A stretch of 64,000 nt of DNA from Aquibium microcysteis (GCF_014495845.1 NZ_CP061080.1:2717001-2781000), one strand, 5' to 3'. Shown: positions 28,079-38,523, counted from the first letter of the stretch. Notes: generated by a model not told the origin, from the letters alone. Translations and numbers: made by a program.

Positions 28079-29781
28079 ACCCGTCTGCCGGCCCTTCGTC
28101 CTCGCCATGGCAGTCGGTCCTCGCGGACCTGGCCGGAACGCGCGCGGCGATCGATGCCTCCGTGGCGGGTGCCGGCAGCAAGCTCATGAAGTGCGTCGGG
28201 GACCTGAACAGGAACTCGGCACTGTTCGAGGCGCTGCCGCGCGACATCCGGAGCGAGGAACTCGACCGGGCCTGCAGCAACATCGCCTCGATCGGCGACC
28301 GGGCAAGGGAGGTCACCGCCGCTTTCGGGCGCGAGCGCCAGACGATGGACGAACTGAACCGCGCCCTCGTCAGCTCGGCGTCGCCGATCGCGGATCTGCA
28401 GCGCAGCGTCAAGATGATCGGCATCCTGTCGGTGAATGCCCGCGTCGTCGCGGCCGAGATCGGCCAGATCGAAGGCTTCGAGGTGTTCACGGTCGACATC
28501 GACCGTCTGTCGCGCGAGGCGGGAACGACGGTTTCCCGCTTCTCCGACCTGTTCCGACGCCTGCGCGGCGACCTGCAGGCCGTGGCGGGCAAGCGCCTGG
28601 CCTTCGAGCTTTCGCATGCGGGAACGCTGGCCGGTCTCGGCGACCACCTCGCCGGGCATCTCGCGCGGGTCGAGGACCGCCGCCAGTCCGCCGAAGACGT
28701 GAGCCGGCGCACCGGCGAGACCGTCCGCCAGATCGCGTCGCGCGTCGGCGCCGTCGTTCTGTCCCTGCAGTCGGGCGACCGCATGCGGCAGCGGATCGAA
28801 CATGCAGAGCAGGCCCTGGCTCCGATACCTCCGGATGGGGACGGCGATGAATCGCATCCGGACGCCTCCGCCGCGCAGCTGGGTCCGATCGCAAGGCTGC
28901 AGGCGGAGCAGCTGGCCGCCGCGGTCGCGGAATACGATGCCGACATGGCCTCCGCCGAGGATGCACTGACCGGCCTGTCCCGCGACGCCCTCGACATGGT
29001 GCGCGCGGCCGCGGCGCTGGTCGGACGGTCGGGACGGTCGGGACGGTCGGACGACGGCCCGATCGCCGTGCTCGCAAAGGCTCTGCACCAGGCGATCGGG
29101 TTGCTCGGCCGTTGTGCGTCGGAGCGGACCGAACTGGATGCCCTCGCCGAACGGATGGCCAGCGCGGTGTCCGAACTCCTGGCGCATGTCGAGGTTGTTC
29201 AGGACGTCGAGGCGGAGATGCGCATCCTCAGCCTCAACGCCACGGTGAAATGCGCCCAGCTCGGCAGCCGCGGACGCGCCCTCAACGTCGTGGCCCAGCA
29301 GTTGCGCGACCTGACGGTGGAGACGGTGACGTCCGCCGAGGCCGCAGTGGAGGCCTTGCGCGCCTGCGCGGGCATCACGGCGAGGATCAGGGCCGATGCC
29401 AGCGGCGACCTCGCACGCGAGATCGGCGGCATCGAAGCCACCGCGCAGTCGGCGGTGGATCTTCTGACGGCGATCGACCGTCGGACCAGCGATGCGATCC
29501 AGACCCTCGAAACGGAAGGACCCGATATGGCCTCGACCCTGGAAGACGCCGCTCGCGACATCAGGACAGGCCGCACGCGCGCAAACGAGCTTGCCGAACG
29601 AGCGTCACGGCTGGCGGACGGCGTGGATCCTGCGGAAGCGGACGGGAACGACGACCTCGTGGCATCCCTGCTCGAGACGCTGGACAAGCTGCGCAGCGGC
29701 TACACGATGGAGGACGAGCGCCGCATCCACGACGCCTTCGCCGCCCGTGTCGCCGCGAGGCGTTCCGCCGGCACGACGTGA
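28075..29781 (+). CDS. Soluble MCP-like protein with two degenerate signalling-tip motifs
   Basis: 568 residues, almost entirely helical, with no signal peptide or membrane segment. Two stretches resemble the MCP hairpin tip: [20 protein letters not shown] near 113-132 (continuing [13 protein letters not shown]) and [19 protein letters not shown] near 384-402 (continuing [12 protein letters not shown]). Compare the standard tip [28 protein letters not shown]. Both are degenerate, so it may fold as a tandem or antiparallel receptor-like coiled coil that joins or modulates the array from the cytoplasm. Translationally coupled to cheB (ATGA). [10 protein letters not shown] repeat near 325-333 marks a flexible hinge between the two halves. 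Function is inference only. Confidence 0.7.
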   Translation: MNPSAGPSSSPWQSVLADLAGTRAAIDASVAGAGSKLMKCVGDLNRNSALFEALPRDIRSEELDRACSNIASIGDRAREVTAAFGRERQTMDELNRALVSSASPIADLQRSVKMIGILSVNARVVAAEIGQIEGFEVFTVDIDRLSREAGTTVSRFSDLFRRLRGDLQAVAGKRLAFELSHAGTLAGLGDHLAGHLARVEDRRQSAEDVSRRTGETVRQIASRVGAVVLSLQSGDRMRQRIEHAEQALAPIPPDGDGDESHPDASAAQLGPIARLQAEQLAAAVAEYDADMASAEDALTGLSRDALDMVRAAAALVGRSGRSGRSDDGPIAVLAKALHQAIGLLGRCASERTELDALAERMASAVSELLAHVEVVQDVEAEMRILSLNATVKCAQLGSRGRALNVVAQQLRDLTVETVTSAEAAVEALRACAGITARIRADASGDLAREIGGIEATAQSAVDLLTAIDRRTSDAIQTLETEGPDMASTLEDAARDIRTGRTRANELAERASRLADGVDPAEADGNDDLVASLLETLDKLRSGYTMEDERRIHDAFAARVAARRSAGTT

Positions 29782-29828
29782 CACACCGGACCCCGGTGGC
29801 CACGCTGCGCGACCCGCCCGGTTTCGTC

Positions 29829-29843
29829 GATCCTTAAGGGATC
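29829..29843. promoter_or_regulatory. GATCC-TTAAG-GGATC dyad before the NtrC-like gene
   Basis: A perfect 5+5 dyad about 54 bases upstream of the regulator start, in the 115-base gap after the soluble MCP-like gene. It could be an autoregulatory site or an attenuating hairpin; too short to decide. Confidence 0.3.
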
Positions 29844-29896
29844 TCGGATAGAACGCTCCGTGGCTGTCCGGCAGGGACAGCCGAGGTGGGGCGAAA

Positions 29897-31363
29897 ATGC
29901 AGTTCAAGGCTGTGGCCAGCGACGAGACATCGGGGAGGAGGCGTCCGGTCGTCCTCGTGGTCGAGGACACGCCCTCGCTGGCGGCGACATACCGGGCGAT
30001 TCTCGAAAAGCAGGACTTCGCGGTGGAGACTGCGGCGACCGGCGCCGAAGCGCTCGCGCTGCTGAAGTCGGCTGCCTACGATGCCCTCGTGCTCGACGTG
30101 CGCCTGCCCGACATGACGGGGCTGGACGTACTCGACGCGATGCGCGAGCGCGGCGACCAGACGGAGGCGGTGGTCATCACCGCGGACGGATCCATCAACC
30201 TCGCCGTCGATGCCATGCGGCGCGGCGCCTTCGACTTCATCGTCAAGCCGCTCAACGCGCACCGTCTGGCGGTCACCGTCACCAACGCCACCGAACGCGC
30301 GCGGCTGAAGGCCGAGGTCACGACGCTGAAGCGCGAACTCGGCGACGCGGCAGGCTTCTGCCGCTTCATCGGTCGCTCGCCGGCCATGCAGACCGTCTAT
30401 CGCATCATCCGCAACGCCGGGCCGTCCAACGCGACGGTCTTCGTCCTCGGCGAAAGCGGCACCGGGAAGGAACTCTGCGCCGACGCCGTCCACCGCACGT
30501 CCAGGCGCGCCGGCGGACCTTTCGTCACGCTCAACTGCGCCGCCATTCCCAAGGACCTGCTGGAAAGCGAGATCTTCGGTCATGTCCGCGGCGCGTTCTC
30601 CGGGGCGACAGCCGACCGCAAGGGCGCGGCGCTCTCGGCTGACGGCGGCACGCTGTTCCTCGACGAGATCTGCGAGATGGACGTCGCGCTGCAGGCCAAG
30701 CTCCTTCGCTTCCTCCAGAGCAAGGAGGTCCAGCGCCTCGGCGAGGACCGGGTGCAGCGCGCCGACGTCCGCATCGTCTGCGCCTCCAACCGCGACCCCT
30801 TAGCCGAGGTTCAGGCCGGCCGCTTTCGCGAGGACCTCTACTACCGCCTCCACGTGATCCCGATCGAGTTGCCGCCGCTGCGCGACCGCGGAGAGGACAT
30901 CGTCGAGCTGGCGCAGCATTTCCTCGCCCGTTTCTCGGAAGAGGAAGGCAAGAAGGTCTCTCCCCTGTCGGTCGATGTCCTGGCCGCGATGCGGCGCCAC
31001 GCCTGGCCGGGCAACGTCCGGCAGCTGGAAAACCTGATGCGCCGTCTCGTCGTCCTGAACGACGGCGAGACCATCGAGCCCGCCATGCTGCCGGCCGACA
31101 TCCGCGCATCGGCGGAAGCCTCCGGTCCGCATCCCCCCGCCTTACCGTCCGACGGACATCGGATCGTGACGACCGCGCCTCCGATCGACGGACCCGGCCG
31201 GCCCGAACAGGCCGTCGGTCCGCTCGAGGCGACCATCCGCGAGGCGATCGAGCGCGCGATCACCGCCAGCGGCGGCTCGATTCCGAAGGCGGCTCAGCTG
31301 CTGGAGGTCAGCCCGTCGACCCTCTACCGCCGCATCGAGGCATGGGAGAACGCAGCCTCCTGA
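29897..31363 (+). CDS. NtrC-family sigma-54-dependent response regulator
   Basis: 488 residues: a receiver (about 17-130, Asp24 acid pocket, phosphoacceptor Asp67 in [11 protein letters not shown]) and an AAA+ domain with Walker A GESGTGKE near 179. The sigma-54 contact loop reads GAFSGA (about 234-239) instead of GAFTGA. R-finger region [10 protein letters not shown], then a Fis-type HTH at the C-terminus ([20 protein letters not shown]). It should activate RpoN promoters, and the only one I recognise nearby is at 18569, heading its own gene cluster. No cognate hybrid kinase is adjacent, so CheA is the natural candidate donor; this is inferred. Confidence 0.9.
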   Translation: MQFKAVASDETSGRRRPVVLVVEDTPSLAATYRAILEKQDFAVETAATGAEALALLKSAAYDALVLDVRLPDMTGLDVLDAMRERGDQTEAVVITADGSINLAVDAMRRGAFDFIVKPLNAHRLAVTVTNATERARLKAEVTTLKRELGDAAGFCRFIGRSPAMQTVYRIIRNAGPSNATVFVLGESGTGKELCADAVHRTSRRAGGPFVTLNCAAIPKDLLESEIFGHVRGAFSGATADRKGAALSADGGTLFLDEICEMDVALQAKLLRFLQSKEVQRLGEDRVQRADVRIVCASNRDPLAEVQAGRFREDLYYRLHVIPIELPPLRDRGEDIVELAQHFLARFSEEEGKKVSPLSVDVLAAMRRHAWPGNVRQLENLMRRLVVLNDGETIEPAMLPADIRASAEASGPHPPALPSDGHRIVTTAPPIDGPGRPEQAVGPLEATIREAIERAITASGGSIPKAAQLLEVSPSTLYRRIEAWENAAS

Positions 31364-31460
31364 CGCATCCGATCCGGTTCCGGCCCCGGTTCCGGAGCAA
31401 AGACCTGCCCGAAGACGGACGCCGGAAACCTGCGGAGCCGACCAAAGGTCGCGCCGGGCC

Positions 31461-31856
31461 TCAGCGGCTTCCTGCGGTCGGGTCGGGCATCATCGACACA
31501 TGCGCGGCCGCAACCTTCCAGCCGTCTCCGGTGCGAACCCAGGTCTGCATCTGCCGTCCCACCTCTCCTGGAAAGTCGTCCCGGAAGAACAGCGTCGAGG
31601 CAATGGCGAAATCCGTGCCGTAGGTGGTGATGACGGTGCGCGCGAGCCTCCGCTCGAACGGCGCCTGCGCCTTGCGGAAAGCGCGGATCTCCTCGTAACC
31701 GTGCTGCACCTCGGCCACGCCGTAGCGGATCGTCAGCGGCGACGGCATGAACATCGCTTCCAGGGTGGGATTGTCGTTGGCGAGCAGCGCCGCCTCGTAG
31801 GCTTCGAACACGGCCGTGGCCTGCGCCAGCGTCTCCGAATCGTTCACGACCATCAT
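31461..31856 (-). CDS. HpxZ/AtzH-like protein (DUF3225, NTF2-like fold)
   Basis: 131 residues of the HpxZ/AtzH family: FEAYEAALLANDNPTLEAMF near 18-37, RYGVAEVQHGYEEIRAFR near 48-65 and a C-terminal QTWVRTGDGWKVAAAHVSMM. In Pseudomonas ADP, AtzH accompanies AtzE/AtzF in cyanuric acid breakdown and has been described as acting on a carboxylated intermediate; in Klebsiella, HpxZ belongs to oxalurate use. Here it is the last gene of a biuret/allophanate operon, and its start overlaps the preceding stop (ATGA). Actual reaction in this operon uncertain. Confidence 0.82.
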   Translation of the reverse strand: MMVVNDSETLAQATAVFEAYEAALLANDNPTLEAMFMPSPLTIRYGVAEVQHGYEEIRAFRKAQAPFERRLARTVITTYGTDFAIASTLFFRDDFPGEVGRQMQTWVRTGDGWKVAAAHVSMMPDPTAGSR

Positions 31857-32629
31857 CGGCCTGCCTCCTTGCGTGCCAGCATCCGGTCGCGCAGCCGGCC
31901 GAGGAACGGGATCGTCTCGAACTGGTCGGCCCGCACCATGTCCCACGTCACGCCGGCAGGCCGCGGCATGGCATTGCGCGTCTCGATCAGCTCGACCTCG
32001 GTGGCGACGAAGTCGAGCGGACTGTCATGCGCCTCGATCACCACCTGCTCGTCGGCAACGATCTGCAGCGAATGGACCGTCGTGGCCATCGGCGTCGTGG
32101 CGCCGACGATACCCAGTTCGCGGAAGATTCCGGTTTCGAGGTCCGCGAATCCTGCCCCCTTGCCGGTCCGCCCTCCCCCGCGGCCGACCGCCACCGATCC
32201 GACGACGCAGAAGTCGAGCGGTTCGACGTCCTCGAGTTCGATACGCTCCCCGTGCTGCATGAAACCCTGCGCCGTGGCGGCCAGCTCGAAGGATATGCCG
32301 TCGGCCTCGAGCCGCTTCGGGTCCAGCCTGAGATAGGGAAAATCGTGCGTCAGGTAGGGCACCGGCACATAGACCGTCTTGCCCTGGTAGAGCGCGCGGA
32401 TCCGGATCGGGATCTGGGCGTGGTCGGGATTGGTCTTGACCGTGCGCGCCGCTTTCCAGGCGTCCGTCTGCGCCAGTCGCCACGCCGCGACGTCGGCGCC
32501 GACGAAGTTGGGAATCATGCTCCAGGCGGGGCCGACGGCGACGCCGTGTTCCTCCAGGAGCCGCCACACGTCGTGGCGCACGATGTCCTTGGCCGTGTTG
32601 CGCCCGGCCCAGCGTCCCTGCTCAGCCAT
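31853..32629 (-). CDS. 5-formyltetrahydrofolate cyclo-ligase-like protein
   Basis: 258 residues with the 5-FCL (MTHFS) fold: [10 protein letters not shown] near 37-46, the lysine-bearing [13 protein letters not shown] near 63-75, and the nucleotide-binding [13 protein letters not shown] near 157-169. Family members close the folate ring with ATP, but clustered paralogues like this one are often recruited elsewhere. Setting is odd: it lies between two cysteine hydrolases/transport genes and an HpxZ-like gene, with no folate enzyme in this operon. It overlaps the upstream hydrolase by 8 bases. Whether it is a true cyclo-ligase or a ligase acting on a urea-type compound is open. Confidence 0.8.
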   Translation of the reverse strand: MAEQGRWAGRNTAKDIVRHDVWRLLEEHGVAVGPAWSMIPNFVGADVAAWRLAQTDAWKAARTVKTNPDHAQIPIRIRALYQGKTVYVPVPYLTHDFPYLRLDPKRLEADGISFELAATAQGFMQHGERIELEDVEPLDFCVVGSVAVGRGGGRTGKGAGFADLETGIFRELGIVGATTPMATTVHSLQIVADEQVVIEAHDSPLDFVATEVELIETRNAMPRPAGVTWDMVRADQFETIPFLGRLRDRMLARKEAGR

Positions 32630-33305
32630 GGACGAATTCCCGTGCGAAGGCCGTTTCGAGCGCCGCGAGCTTCGCCGCCCAGCCGACGATCCCCCCCTGC
32701 GCGACGATCATCTCGATGGCAGACGCCTTGAATTCGGGAAAGTAGCTTTCCGTCGCCTCCTCGATCAGCAGGCACTCATAGCCGCGGTCGTTGGCTTCAC
32801 GCATCGAGGTCTGGACGCAGACCTCGGTGGTGACGCCGGCGAAGACGAGCTGCTCGATCCCCTTCGCCTGGAGCGTCTCGTGGAGCCCGGTCGCCCAGAA
32901 CATGCCCTTGCCGGGCTTGTCGACGACCATCTCGCCGGGCTGCGGTGCGAGTTCCGGCACGATCGCGTTGCCCGGTTCGCCGGCGATGAGGATGCGGCCC
33001 ATCGCGCCCTCGTCGCCGATCCTCAAGCCCGGCGCGCCGCGCAGTCGCTTGGCGGGAGGACAGTCTGACAGGTCCGGCCGGTGCGCTTCGCGCGTGTGCA
33101 GGATGGGCAGCCTCCGGCCGCGGAACAGCGAGAGCAGCGCGGCCACCGGGGGGATGATCCGGGTCAGCCGCGACACGTCGTTGCCGAGCACGGCGCCGAA
33201 GCCGCCCGGCTCGATGAAGTCGCGCTGCATGTCGATGACGACCAGGCAGACCTTTGCCGGGTCGAGCTGGAAGGCATAGGGCCGGGCTTCGACGGTGATC
33301 GCCAT
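32622..33305 (-). CDS. Isochorismatase-fold cysteine hydrolase, biuret/triuret-hydrolase-like
   Basis: 227 residues with the Asp-Lys-Cys triad at Asp25 (VVIDMQRDF), Lys130 (VDKPGKG) and Cys163 ([13 protein letters not shown]). Its overall pattern parallels the BiuH-like protein two genes upstream (same [12 protein letters not shown] block), but it is shorter and has a different N-terminus ([12 protein letters not shown]). Such enzymes hydrolyse C-N amide bonds of small ureido compounds in the cytoplasm. As a second paralogue in one operon it may handle a different chain length (for example triuret) or a ring-opened ureide. Starts one base after the ATPase stop. Confidence 0.82.
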   Translation of the reverse strand: MAITVEARPYAFQLDPAKVCLVVIDMQRDFIEPGGFGAVLGNDVSRLTRIIPPVAALLSLFRGRRLPILHTREAHRPDLSDCPPAKRLRGAPGLRIGDEGAMGRILIAGEPGNAIVPELAPQPGEMVVDKPGKGMFWATGLHETLQAKGIEQLVFAGVTTEVCVQTSMREANDRGYECLLIEEATESYFPEFKASAIEMIVAQGGIVGWAAKLAALETAFAREFVHG

Positions 33306-33306
33306 G

Positions 33307-34863
33307 TCAGTGCCCCGCCATATGCTGGCCGATGGTGTTGCGGTCGGTCTCGCCGATGGGGGCGACGTAGCTGATCGTGCCGCCCGACATCACCGCGACC
33401 CGGTCCGACAGTTCCAGGATCTCGTCGAGATCCTCCGAGACCAGCAGCACGGCCGCACCGCGGTTGCGCTGCTCCATGATCTGGCTGCGGATTTCGGCGA
33501 CCGATGCGAAATCGAGCCCGAAGCAGGGGTTGGCGACGATCAGCACGTCCACCTCGCCCGACAGTTCGCGCGCGAGCACCGCCCGCTGGACGTTACCGCC
33601 CGAGAGCGACTCGATCGGCGAGTCCGGCGACGTGGTCTTCACCCGGTAGCGGGCGATCAGTTCCTCCGCCTTGCGCCGCATCGGCCCGGGCGACAGCCAC
33701 CAGCCGAGACTGGCGATGGGAGGCTTGTCGAAGGCGCGGAAGGCCATGTTCTCGGCCACGCTCATCCGCGGCACGGTGGCGTTCTTCAGCGGCTCCTCCG
33801 GAAGCCCGAACACCTTGAACCGGTCGAAATCGGAGCGCTTCGGCTCGAAGGCCTTGCCGTGGATGAAGATGCGGCCGTCCGAGAGCGGCCGCTGCCCCGC
33901 GAGCGTCTCCACCAGCGCGCTCTGGCCGTTGCCCGACACGCCGGCGATTCCGACGATCTCTCCCGACCGGACCTTCAGGTTGACGGCGGCGATGGCCGGC
34001 CGGCCGTCCTCGTCCTCCGCATGCAGTCCGGCGAGTTCCAGTACGGCGGAGCGGTCGTTGTGCATGACGCGCTCGGCGCGCTCGCGCACTTCCGTGTCGC
34101 CGATCATCATGCTGCTCATCTCGGCAACCGTCGCCGTACGCGCGTCGCCGGTGCCGGTCAGCCGGCCGCGGCGCAGCACGGTGAAGGAATCGCAGAACGC
34201 CTTCACCTCCCGGAACTTGTGGGAAATCATCAGGACGGTGATCTCGCCCCGCGCCGCCATCTGTCCGAGCAGTCCGAGCACCTCGTCCGCCTCGCCCGGC
34301 GTCAGCACGGACGTCGGCTCGTCGAGGATCAGGAACCGCTGGTCGAGATAGAGCAGTTTCAGGATCTCGAGCTTCTGCTTCTCGCCGGCCGACAGCGTCG
34401 ACACCTGCGCGTCGAGCGGCACCCGGAACGGCATGCGCGCCATGAAGGCCTCGAGCTTCGGCATCTCGGCCTTCCAGTCGATGATCGTGGGCGCATCGGC
34501 GCGGCTGATCACCAGGTTCTCGGCCGCCGTCAGGCAGGGCACGAGGGTAAAGTGCTGGTAGACCATGCCGATGCCGAGGTCGCGGGCGTCGCGCGGGCTC
34601 TTCACCGCGACCTCCGCGCCGTCGAGCAGCACGGCGCCGCGGTCGGCGGCATAGAAGCCCATGATGCACTTCACGAGCGTCGACTTGCCGGCGCCGTTTT
34701 CGCCGAGCAGCGCGTGGAAGGAGCCGGCCTGCACCTTGATCGAGACGTCGTCGAGCGCGACGAGCGGCCCGAAGATCTTGGTCATGCCCGCCGTCTCCAG
34801 CGATGGCGCGCGCCGGGCGGCCGGCGGCGCCGCGACGTCGGCGGCGAGCGCCGCCGCACTCAC
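33307..34863 (-). CDS. BMP-type ABC importer ATPase with two nucleotide-binding domains
   Basis: 518 residues, two fused ATPase domains as in YufO/nucleoside-type importers. NBD1: Walker [10 protein letters not shown], signature [11 protein letters not shown], Walker [15 protein letters not shown]2 is degenerate in the usual family way: Walker [11 protein letters not shown], signature LSGGNVQRA, Walker B region [10 protein letters not shown]. Energises the two permeases encoded upstream. GTG 34863 was chosen because it overlaps the biuH-like stop (GTGA); an internal ATG at about 34784 would cut off the first strand that family members keep. Confidence 0.9.
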   Translation of the reverse strand: MSAAALAADVAAPPAARRAPSLETAGMTKIFGPLVALDDVSIKVQAGSFHALLGENGAGKSTLVKCIMGFYAADRGAVLLDGAEVAVKSPRDARDLGIGMVYQHFTLVPCLTAAENLVISRADAPTIIDWKAEMPKLEAFMARMPFRVPLDAQVSTLSAGEKQKLEILKLLYLDQRFLILDEPTSVLTPGEADEVLGLLGQMAARGEITVLMISHKFREVKAFCDSFTVLRRGRLTGTGDARTATVAEMSSMMIGDTEVRERAERVMHNDRSAVLELAGLHAEDEDGRPAIAAVNLKVRSGEIVGIAGVSGNGQSALVETLAGQRPLSDGRIFIHGKAFEPKRSDFDRFKVFGLPEEPLKNATVPRMSVAENMAFRAFDKPPIASLGWWLSPGPMRRKAEELIARYRVKTTSPDSPIESLSGGNVQRAVLARELSGEVDVLIVANPCFGLDFASVAEIRSQIMEQRNRGAAVLLVSEDLDEILELSDRVAVMSGGTISYVAPIGETDRNTIGQHMAGH

Positions 34864-35582
34864 GGCAGGGCCTCCAGCAGGACGGACGACGTCGCCACCG
34901 CGCCGAACACGCCGCCCTGCATCTTGATCATGTCGATGGCCGCCAGATGGTTCTCCACCTTGGTCGCCGCGCAGCAGTCCTCCAGCAGCAGGCATTCGTA
35001 GCCCCGATCGTTGGCGTCGCGCATCGTGGTGTGGACGCAGACATCCGTCGTCACGCCGGTGAAGATGATGTTGCGGATGCGCCTGGTCTGCAGGACGAGG
35101 TCGAAGTCGGTGGCGAGGAATGTCCCCTTGCCCGGCTTGTCGATGATCGCCTCGCCCGGCTCCGGCTGCAGTTCGGGGATGATCTCCCAGCCGGGCTCGC
35201 CGCGCACCAGGATGCGCCCGCAGGGTCCCTGGTCGCCGATCCCGGCGCCGATGCGCTGCGACCGCCAGCGCTTGTTGGCGGGCAGGTCCGAGAGGTCCGG
35301 CTTGTGGCCTTCCCGCGTGTGGATGACGAAATAGCCTTTCGCACGCATCGCCGACAGCACGGTCTGGATCGGGCCGATCGGCCGGCGCGTCAGCGAAATG
35401 TCGTAGCCCATGGAATCGACGTAGCCGCCCGGCGCGCAGAAATCGGTCTGCATGTCGATGACGACGAGCGCCGTGTTGTGCGGCCCGAGATCGCCGTCGA
35501 ACGGCCAGGGATAGGGATCGGACGCGACCGTCACGCCGCCCGGCACGCGGGCTTTCTCGATGCGTTCATCGACAAGGCTCAT
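34860..35582 (-). CDS. biuH: Biuret amidohydrolase (BiuH-like)
   Basis: 240 residues, closely following the Rhizobium leguminosarum BiuH sequence as I know it: [57 protein letters not shown] and [17 protein letters not shown]. The triad Asp43, Lys149, Cys182 sits a constant seven residues from Asp36, Lys142, Cys175 reported for BiuH. It converts biuret to allophanate plus ammonia. The allophanate hydrolase at 39706 of the same operon would finish the job. A close relative, triuret hydrolase, has the same fold, so substrate range should be tested. Its stop overlaps the ATPase start. Confidence 0.9.
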   Translation of the reverse strand: MSLVDERIEKARVPGGVTVASDPYPWPFDGDLGPHNTALVVIDMQTDFCAPGGYVDSMGYDISLTRRPIGPIQTVLSAMRAKGYFVIHTREGHKPDLSDLPANKRWRSQRIGAGIGDQGPCGRILVRGEPGWEIIPELQPEPGEAIIDKPGKGTFLATDFDLVLQTRRIRNIIFTGVTTDVCVHTTMRDANDRGYECLLLEDCCAATKVENHLAAIDMIKMQGGVFGAVATSSVLLEALP

Positions 35583-35592
35583 CTCGGTATCC

Positions 35593-36513
35593 TCACTTGA
35601 CGATCGACAGTTCGCCGGGCGCCTCGCGCGCCGCGCTCTTGGAGCGGGCGGAGGCGATCATGATGAAAAGGGTCAGGATGTAGGGGGCGGCGTTGAAGAA
35701 GTAGTAGCCCTGGCTGATGCCGATGGACTGCAGCGAGGGACCGATCGCGCCGGCCGCGCCGAACAGCAGCGCCGCGAAGACGCAGCGCACCGGGTCCCAG
35801 CGCGCGAAGATGACCAGCGCCACCGCCATCAGGCCCTGCCCCGACGACAGGCCCTCGTTCCAGCTGCCGGGATAGTAGAGCGACAGGAAGGCGCCGCCGA
35901 CACCCGCGAGGAACCCGCCGGCGGCCGTCGCGAGAAGCCGGACGAGGTCGACCGACACGCCCATGGCCTTCGCCGATGCCGCGCTGTCCCCCGTCATGCG
36001 CAGGATCAGTCCCCAGCGCATGTTGCGGAAGGCCCACCACAGGAACACGGCGAGCGCGATGCCGACGAAGAAGAGCGGATTGACCTGCAGCGCCTGGGCG
36101 ATCGAGGAATTGCCCGTCCAGTCGCCGAGCGGGATGGCCTCGAGCCGCGGTGCCGACGGCTGGATGTAGGGCTTGCCGAAGAAGAAGGCGAGACCGGTGC
36201 CGAAGCTCATGAAGGCGATGCCGACGGCGATGTCGTTGACCTTCGGCAGCTTGCAGATCCAGCCGTGCAGCGCGCCGAGCACGAGGCCCGCACCGCCTGC
36301 CATCAGCACGCCGAGCCAGGGGCTGCCCGTCGTGTAGGATCCGGCATAGGCGACCATGGCGCCGAGCACCAGATTGCCCTCATGGCCGAGATTGATCCGG
36401 CCGGACTTTTCCGTCAGGCACTCGCCGAGCGCCACGAACATGAACGGCGTGGAAACGCGGATCGCCCCGCCGACCATGGCGATCAGCACGATGAAGAGGT
36501 CGGCGCCCGTCAT
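35593..36513 (-). CDS. BMP-type ABC importer permease (YufQ/COG1079-like)
   Basis: 306 residues, about eight to nine membrane segments. Family blocks [20 protein letters not shown] near 28-47 and [20 protein letters not shown] near 92-111. Inner-membrane channel half of a nucleoside/purine-like (BMP) importer, with the permease at 36510. Start ATG 36513 overlaps the upstream permease stop (ATGA); the biuH-like gene follows after 10 bases. Cargo inferred to be a ureide or N-heterocycle from the operon enzymes. Confidence 0.9.
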   Translation of the reverse strand: MTGADLFIVLIAMVGGAIRVSTPFMFVALGECLTEKSGRINLGHEGNLVLGAMVAYAGSYTTGSPWLGVLMAGGAGLVLGALHGWICKLPKVNDIAVGIAFMSFGTGLAFFFGKPYIQPSAPRLEAIPLGDWTGNSSIAQALQVNPLFFVGIALAVFLWWAFRNMRWGLILRMTGDSAASAKAMGVSVDLVRLLATAAGGFLAGVGGAFLSLYYPGSWNEGLSSGQGLMAVALVIFARWDPVRCVFAALLFGAAGAIGPSLQSIGISQGYYFFNAAPYILTLFIMIASARSKSAAREAPGELSIVK

Positions 36514-37619
36514 GTGCGGTCTCCCGTCGTTCTGGCCTGCAGGAAGGGGATGCGCCCGTAGAAGGTCTCCGACACGAGCAGCACGACGAAGATGATGCCC
36601 TGCAGCACGAGCACGGTGGCGTCGGGCATGCCCATGCGCCGCTGGATCAGCCCGCCGGAGGCGGCGAGCGCGCCGAACATGATGGCGACGGGCACGACCG
36701 CGAGCGGGTTCTGCCTGGCGAGGAAGGCGACGAGGATGCCGGTGAAGCCGTAGCCAGCGACCAGCGAGGCATTGGCCTGGCCGTGGACGGCGGCGACCTC
36801 GAAGAAGCCCGCGAGCCCGGCGCAGGCGCCGGCGATGGCGCAGCAGGCGACGACCAGGAAGCCGACGGGCAGCCCTTGCGCCTTGGCGGCGCGGACGTTG
36901 CCGCCGGTCATCCTTGCGGCGAAGCCGAAGGTGGTGCGCGTCATCAGGATCCACAGCAGGACGGCAAGGACGAGCCCGGCCGCCAGCCCCCAGTGCACCG
37001 ATGTGCCGGGCATGGAGCCGACCCGGTAGGCGTCGCCGATCGGCATGGTCGACGGCTTGTTGGCCGAGGCCGGGTCCCGCAGCAGGCCCTCGACGAAGAA
37101 GTTCATGATCGCGACGGCGATGTAGGACAGGAGCAGCGACGAGATGGTCTCGTTGACGCCGCGATAGTGGCGAAGCCAGCCGGCCATGCCGATCCAGACC
37201 GCGCCGACCGCCATCGCCGAGAGCGCCATCAGCGGCAGCGTCAAGATCGGGGCGACCCCGCCGGTGACGAGCGGGATGGCGACGGCGGCGGCGGTGAAGC
37301 CGCCGAGCACCAGCGCGCCCTCCGCACCGATCAGCGTCAGCCCGATGCGGGCGGGAATGGCGAAGGCGAGGCCGGTCAGGATCAGCGGGGCGCTGCGCTG
37401 CAGGGTGTTCTGGATCGAGAAGGACGAGCCGAAGCCGCCGGTCCAGATCAGGCTGAAGAAGGTCGCCGGCGACTTGCCGAGCAGGATCAGGAAGACGGAG
37501 AAGAGCAGCGCCGAGGCAATCAGCGCACCGGCCGGAATCACCATGGCCTCGACGGCGCGCATGGCGCGGGGGCCGAGGCTGATCGGCCGGGCGACAGGGG
37601 GCGAGACGACGGCGGTCAT
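36510..37619 (-). CDS. BMP-type ABC importer permease (YufP/COG4603-like)
   Basis: 369 residues, about nine membrane segments. Characteristic blocks LTGLAFAIPARIGLTLIGAE near 105-124 and LRHYRGVNETISSLLLSYIA near 167-186. Partner of the following permease. ATG 37619 has GGAGA seven bases upstream; an in-frame GTG five codons earlier is weaker. Although it belongs to the operon of the binding protein, it is separated from it by ~900 bases containing three tandem repeats. Confidence 0.9.
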   Translation of the reverse strand: MTAVVSPPVARPISLGPRAMRAVEAMVIPAGALIASALLFSVFLILLGKSPATFFSLIWTGGFGSSFSIQNTLQRSAPLILTGLAFAIPARIGLTLIGAEGALVLGGFTAAAVAIPLVTGGVAPILTLPLMALSAMAVGAVWIGMAGWLRHYRGVNETISSLLLSYIAVAIMNFFVEGLLRDPASANKPSTMPIGDAYRVGSMPGTSVHWGLAAGLVLAVLLWILMTRTTFGFAARMTGGNVRAAKAQGLPVGFLVVACCAIAGACAGLAGFFEVAAVHGQANASLVAGYGFTGILVAFLARQNPLAVVPVAIMFGALAASGGLIQRRMGMPDATVLVLQGIIFVVLLVSETFYGRIPFLQARTTGDRT

Positions 37620-37700
37620 GGATAAGGTCTCCACTGTGCGGCATGTCGCCGGGGTTCATTCCCACATCGCCAAGGCCGAACTCCACCCCTTGCCGCGGCG

Positions 37701-38390
37701 CTGGCGACCCCCTCCCTTTGAGGGGAGGGTAAGGGTTGGGGTTCGTGCGCGAGGCATGGCGAGATGGGGCACGTCTTCGGACGGCGGCTGGGGTCGACGG
37801 TCTCCGCTGCGCCAAGTCGTCCCCCCGATCGCGTGTCGCCGGCACCCCCACCCCTCACCCTGCCGGGGCGAGCCACGCGTCTCGCCCGTCCTTCGGACCC
37901 CCTCAAGGGGGAGGGGAAATGCGCGACGCTGGCGACCCCCTCCCCCTTGAGGGGAGGGTATGGGTGGGGGTTCGCGCGTGAGGCGTGGAAAGACCGCGCT
38001 CGTCGCCGGATGGCGGCGTGGGTCGACGGGGTCGCCGCGGCCCCATGTCTTTCCCCCGCCCGCGTGTCGCCGGCACCCCCACCCCTTACCCTGCTGGGGC
38101 GAGCCACGCGTCTCGCCCGTCCTTCGGACCCCCTCAAGGGGGAGGGGAAATGTGCGGCGCTGGCGACTCCATCCCCCTTGTGGGGAGGGTAAGGGTGGGG
38201 GTTCGCGCGCGAGACGTGGCGAGATGGAGCTTGTCGTCGGACGGCGGCTGGGGTCGACGGGGACGCCGCGGCGCCAGGTTCTCCCCCCAATCGCGTGTCG
38301 CCGGCACCCCCACCCCTCACCCTGCCGGGGCGAGCCACGCGTCTCGCCCGTCCTTCGGACCCCCTCAAGGGGGAGGGGAAATGCGCGACG
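37701..38390. repeat. Three tandem ~230-bp imperfect direct repeats between permease and binding-protein genes
   Basis: Units at 37701-37928, 37929-38159 and 38160-38390 (228, 231 and 231 bases) each begin CTGGCGA followed by a G/C hairpin (CCCCCTTGAGGGG-like), run through a variable middle, and end with an almost invariant ~95-base block containing CACCCCCACCCCT, GGGGCGAGCCACGCGTCTCG and CCCCCTCAAGGGGGAGGGG. Middles diverge more than ends, as expected for old duplications. No coding sequence is supported; apparent frames here are low-complexity. The segment lies inside an operon, 3' of the binding-protein gene. Confidence 0.85.
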
Positions 38391-38486
38391 TCTGCGCCTT
38401 TTCCCGTTTCCGGTGAGCGCACGGGCAGCTGGCATGGGCGGAAGGACGTCATCGGCGTCAGCCTCGGTGATCGAACGACGGACAGC

Positions 38487-38510
38487 CGGGCGGCGGCAGA
38501 CCGCCGCCCG
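38487..38510 (-). terminator. Hairpin immediately after the BMP binding-protein gene
   Basis: A perfect 10-base stem (CGGGCGGCGG / CCGCCGCCCG) with loop CAGA, 14 bases beyond the stop codon. No T-run follows on the minus strand, so it is more likely an mRNA 3'-end stabiliser or partial terminator than a full stop. Confidence 0.55.
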
Positions 38511-38523
38511 CCGAGCAATGCGA

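Noticed and set aside
37701..38390. CRISPR array or coding repeats
   Set aside because: Repeat unit is ~230 bases with no short uniform repeat/unique spacer pattern, and the frames through it are low complexity.
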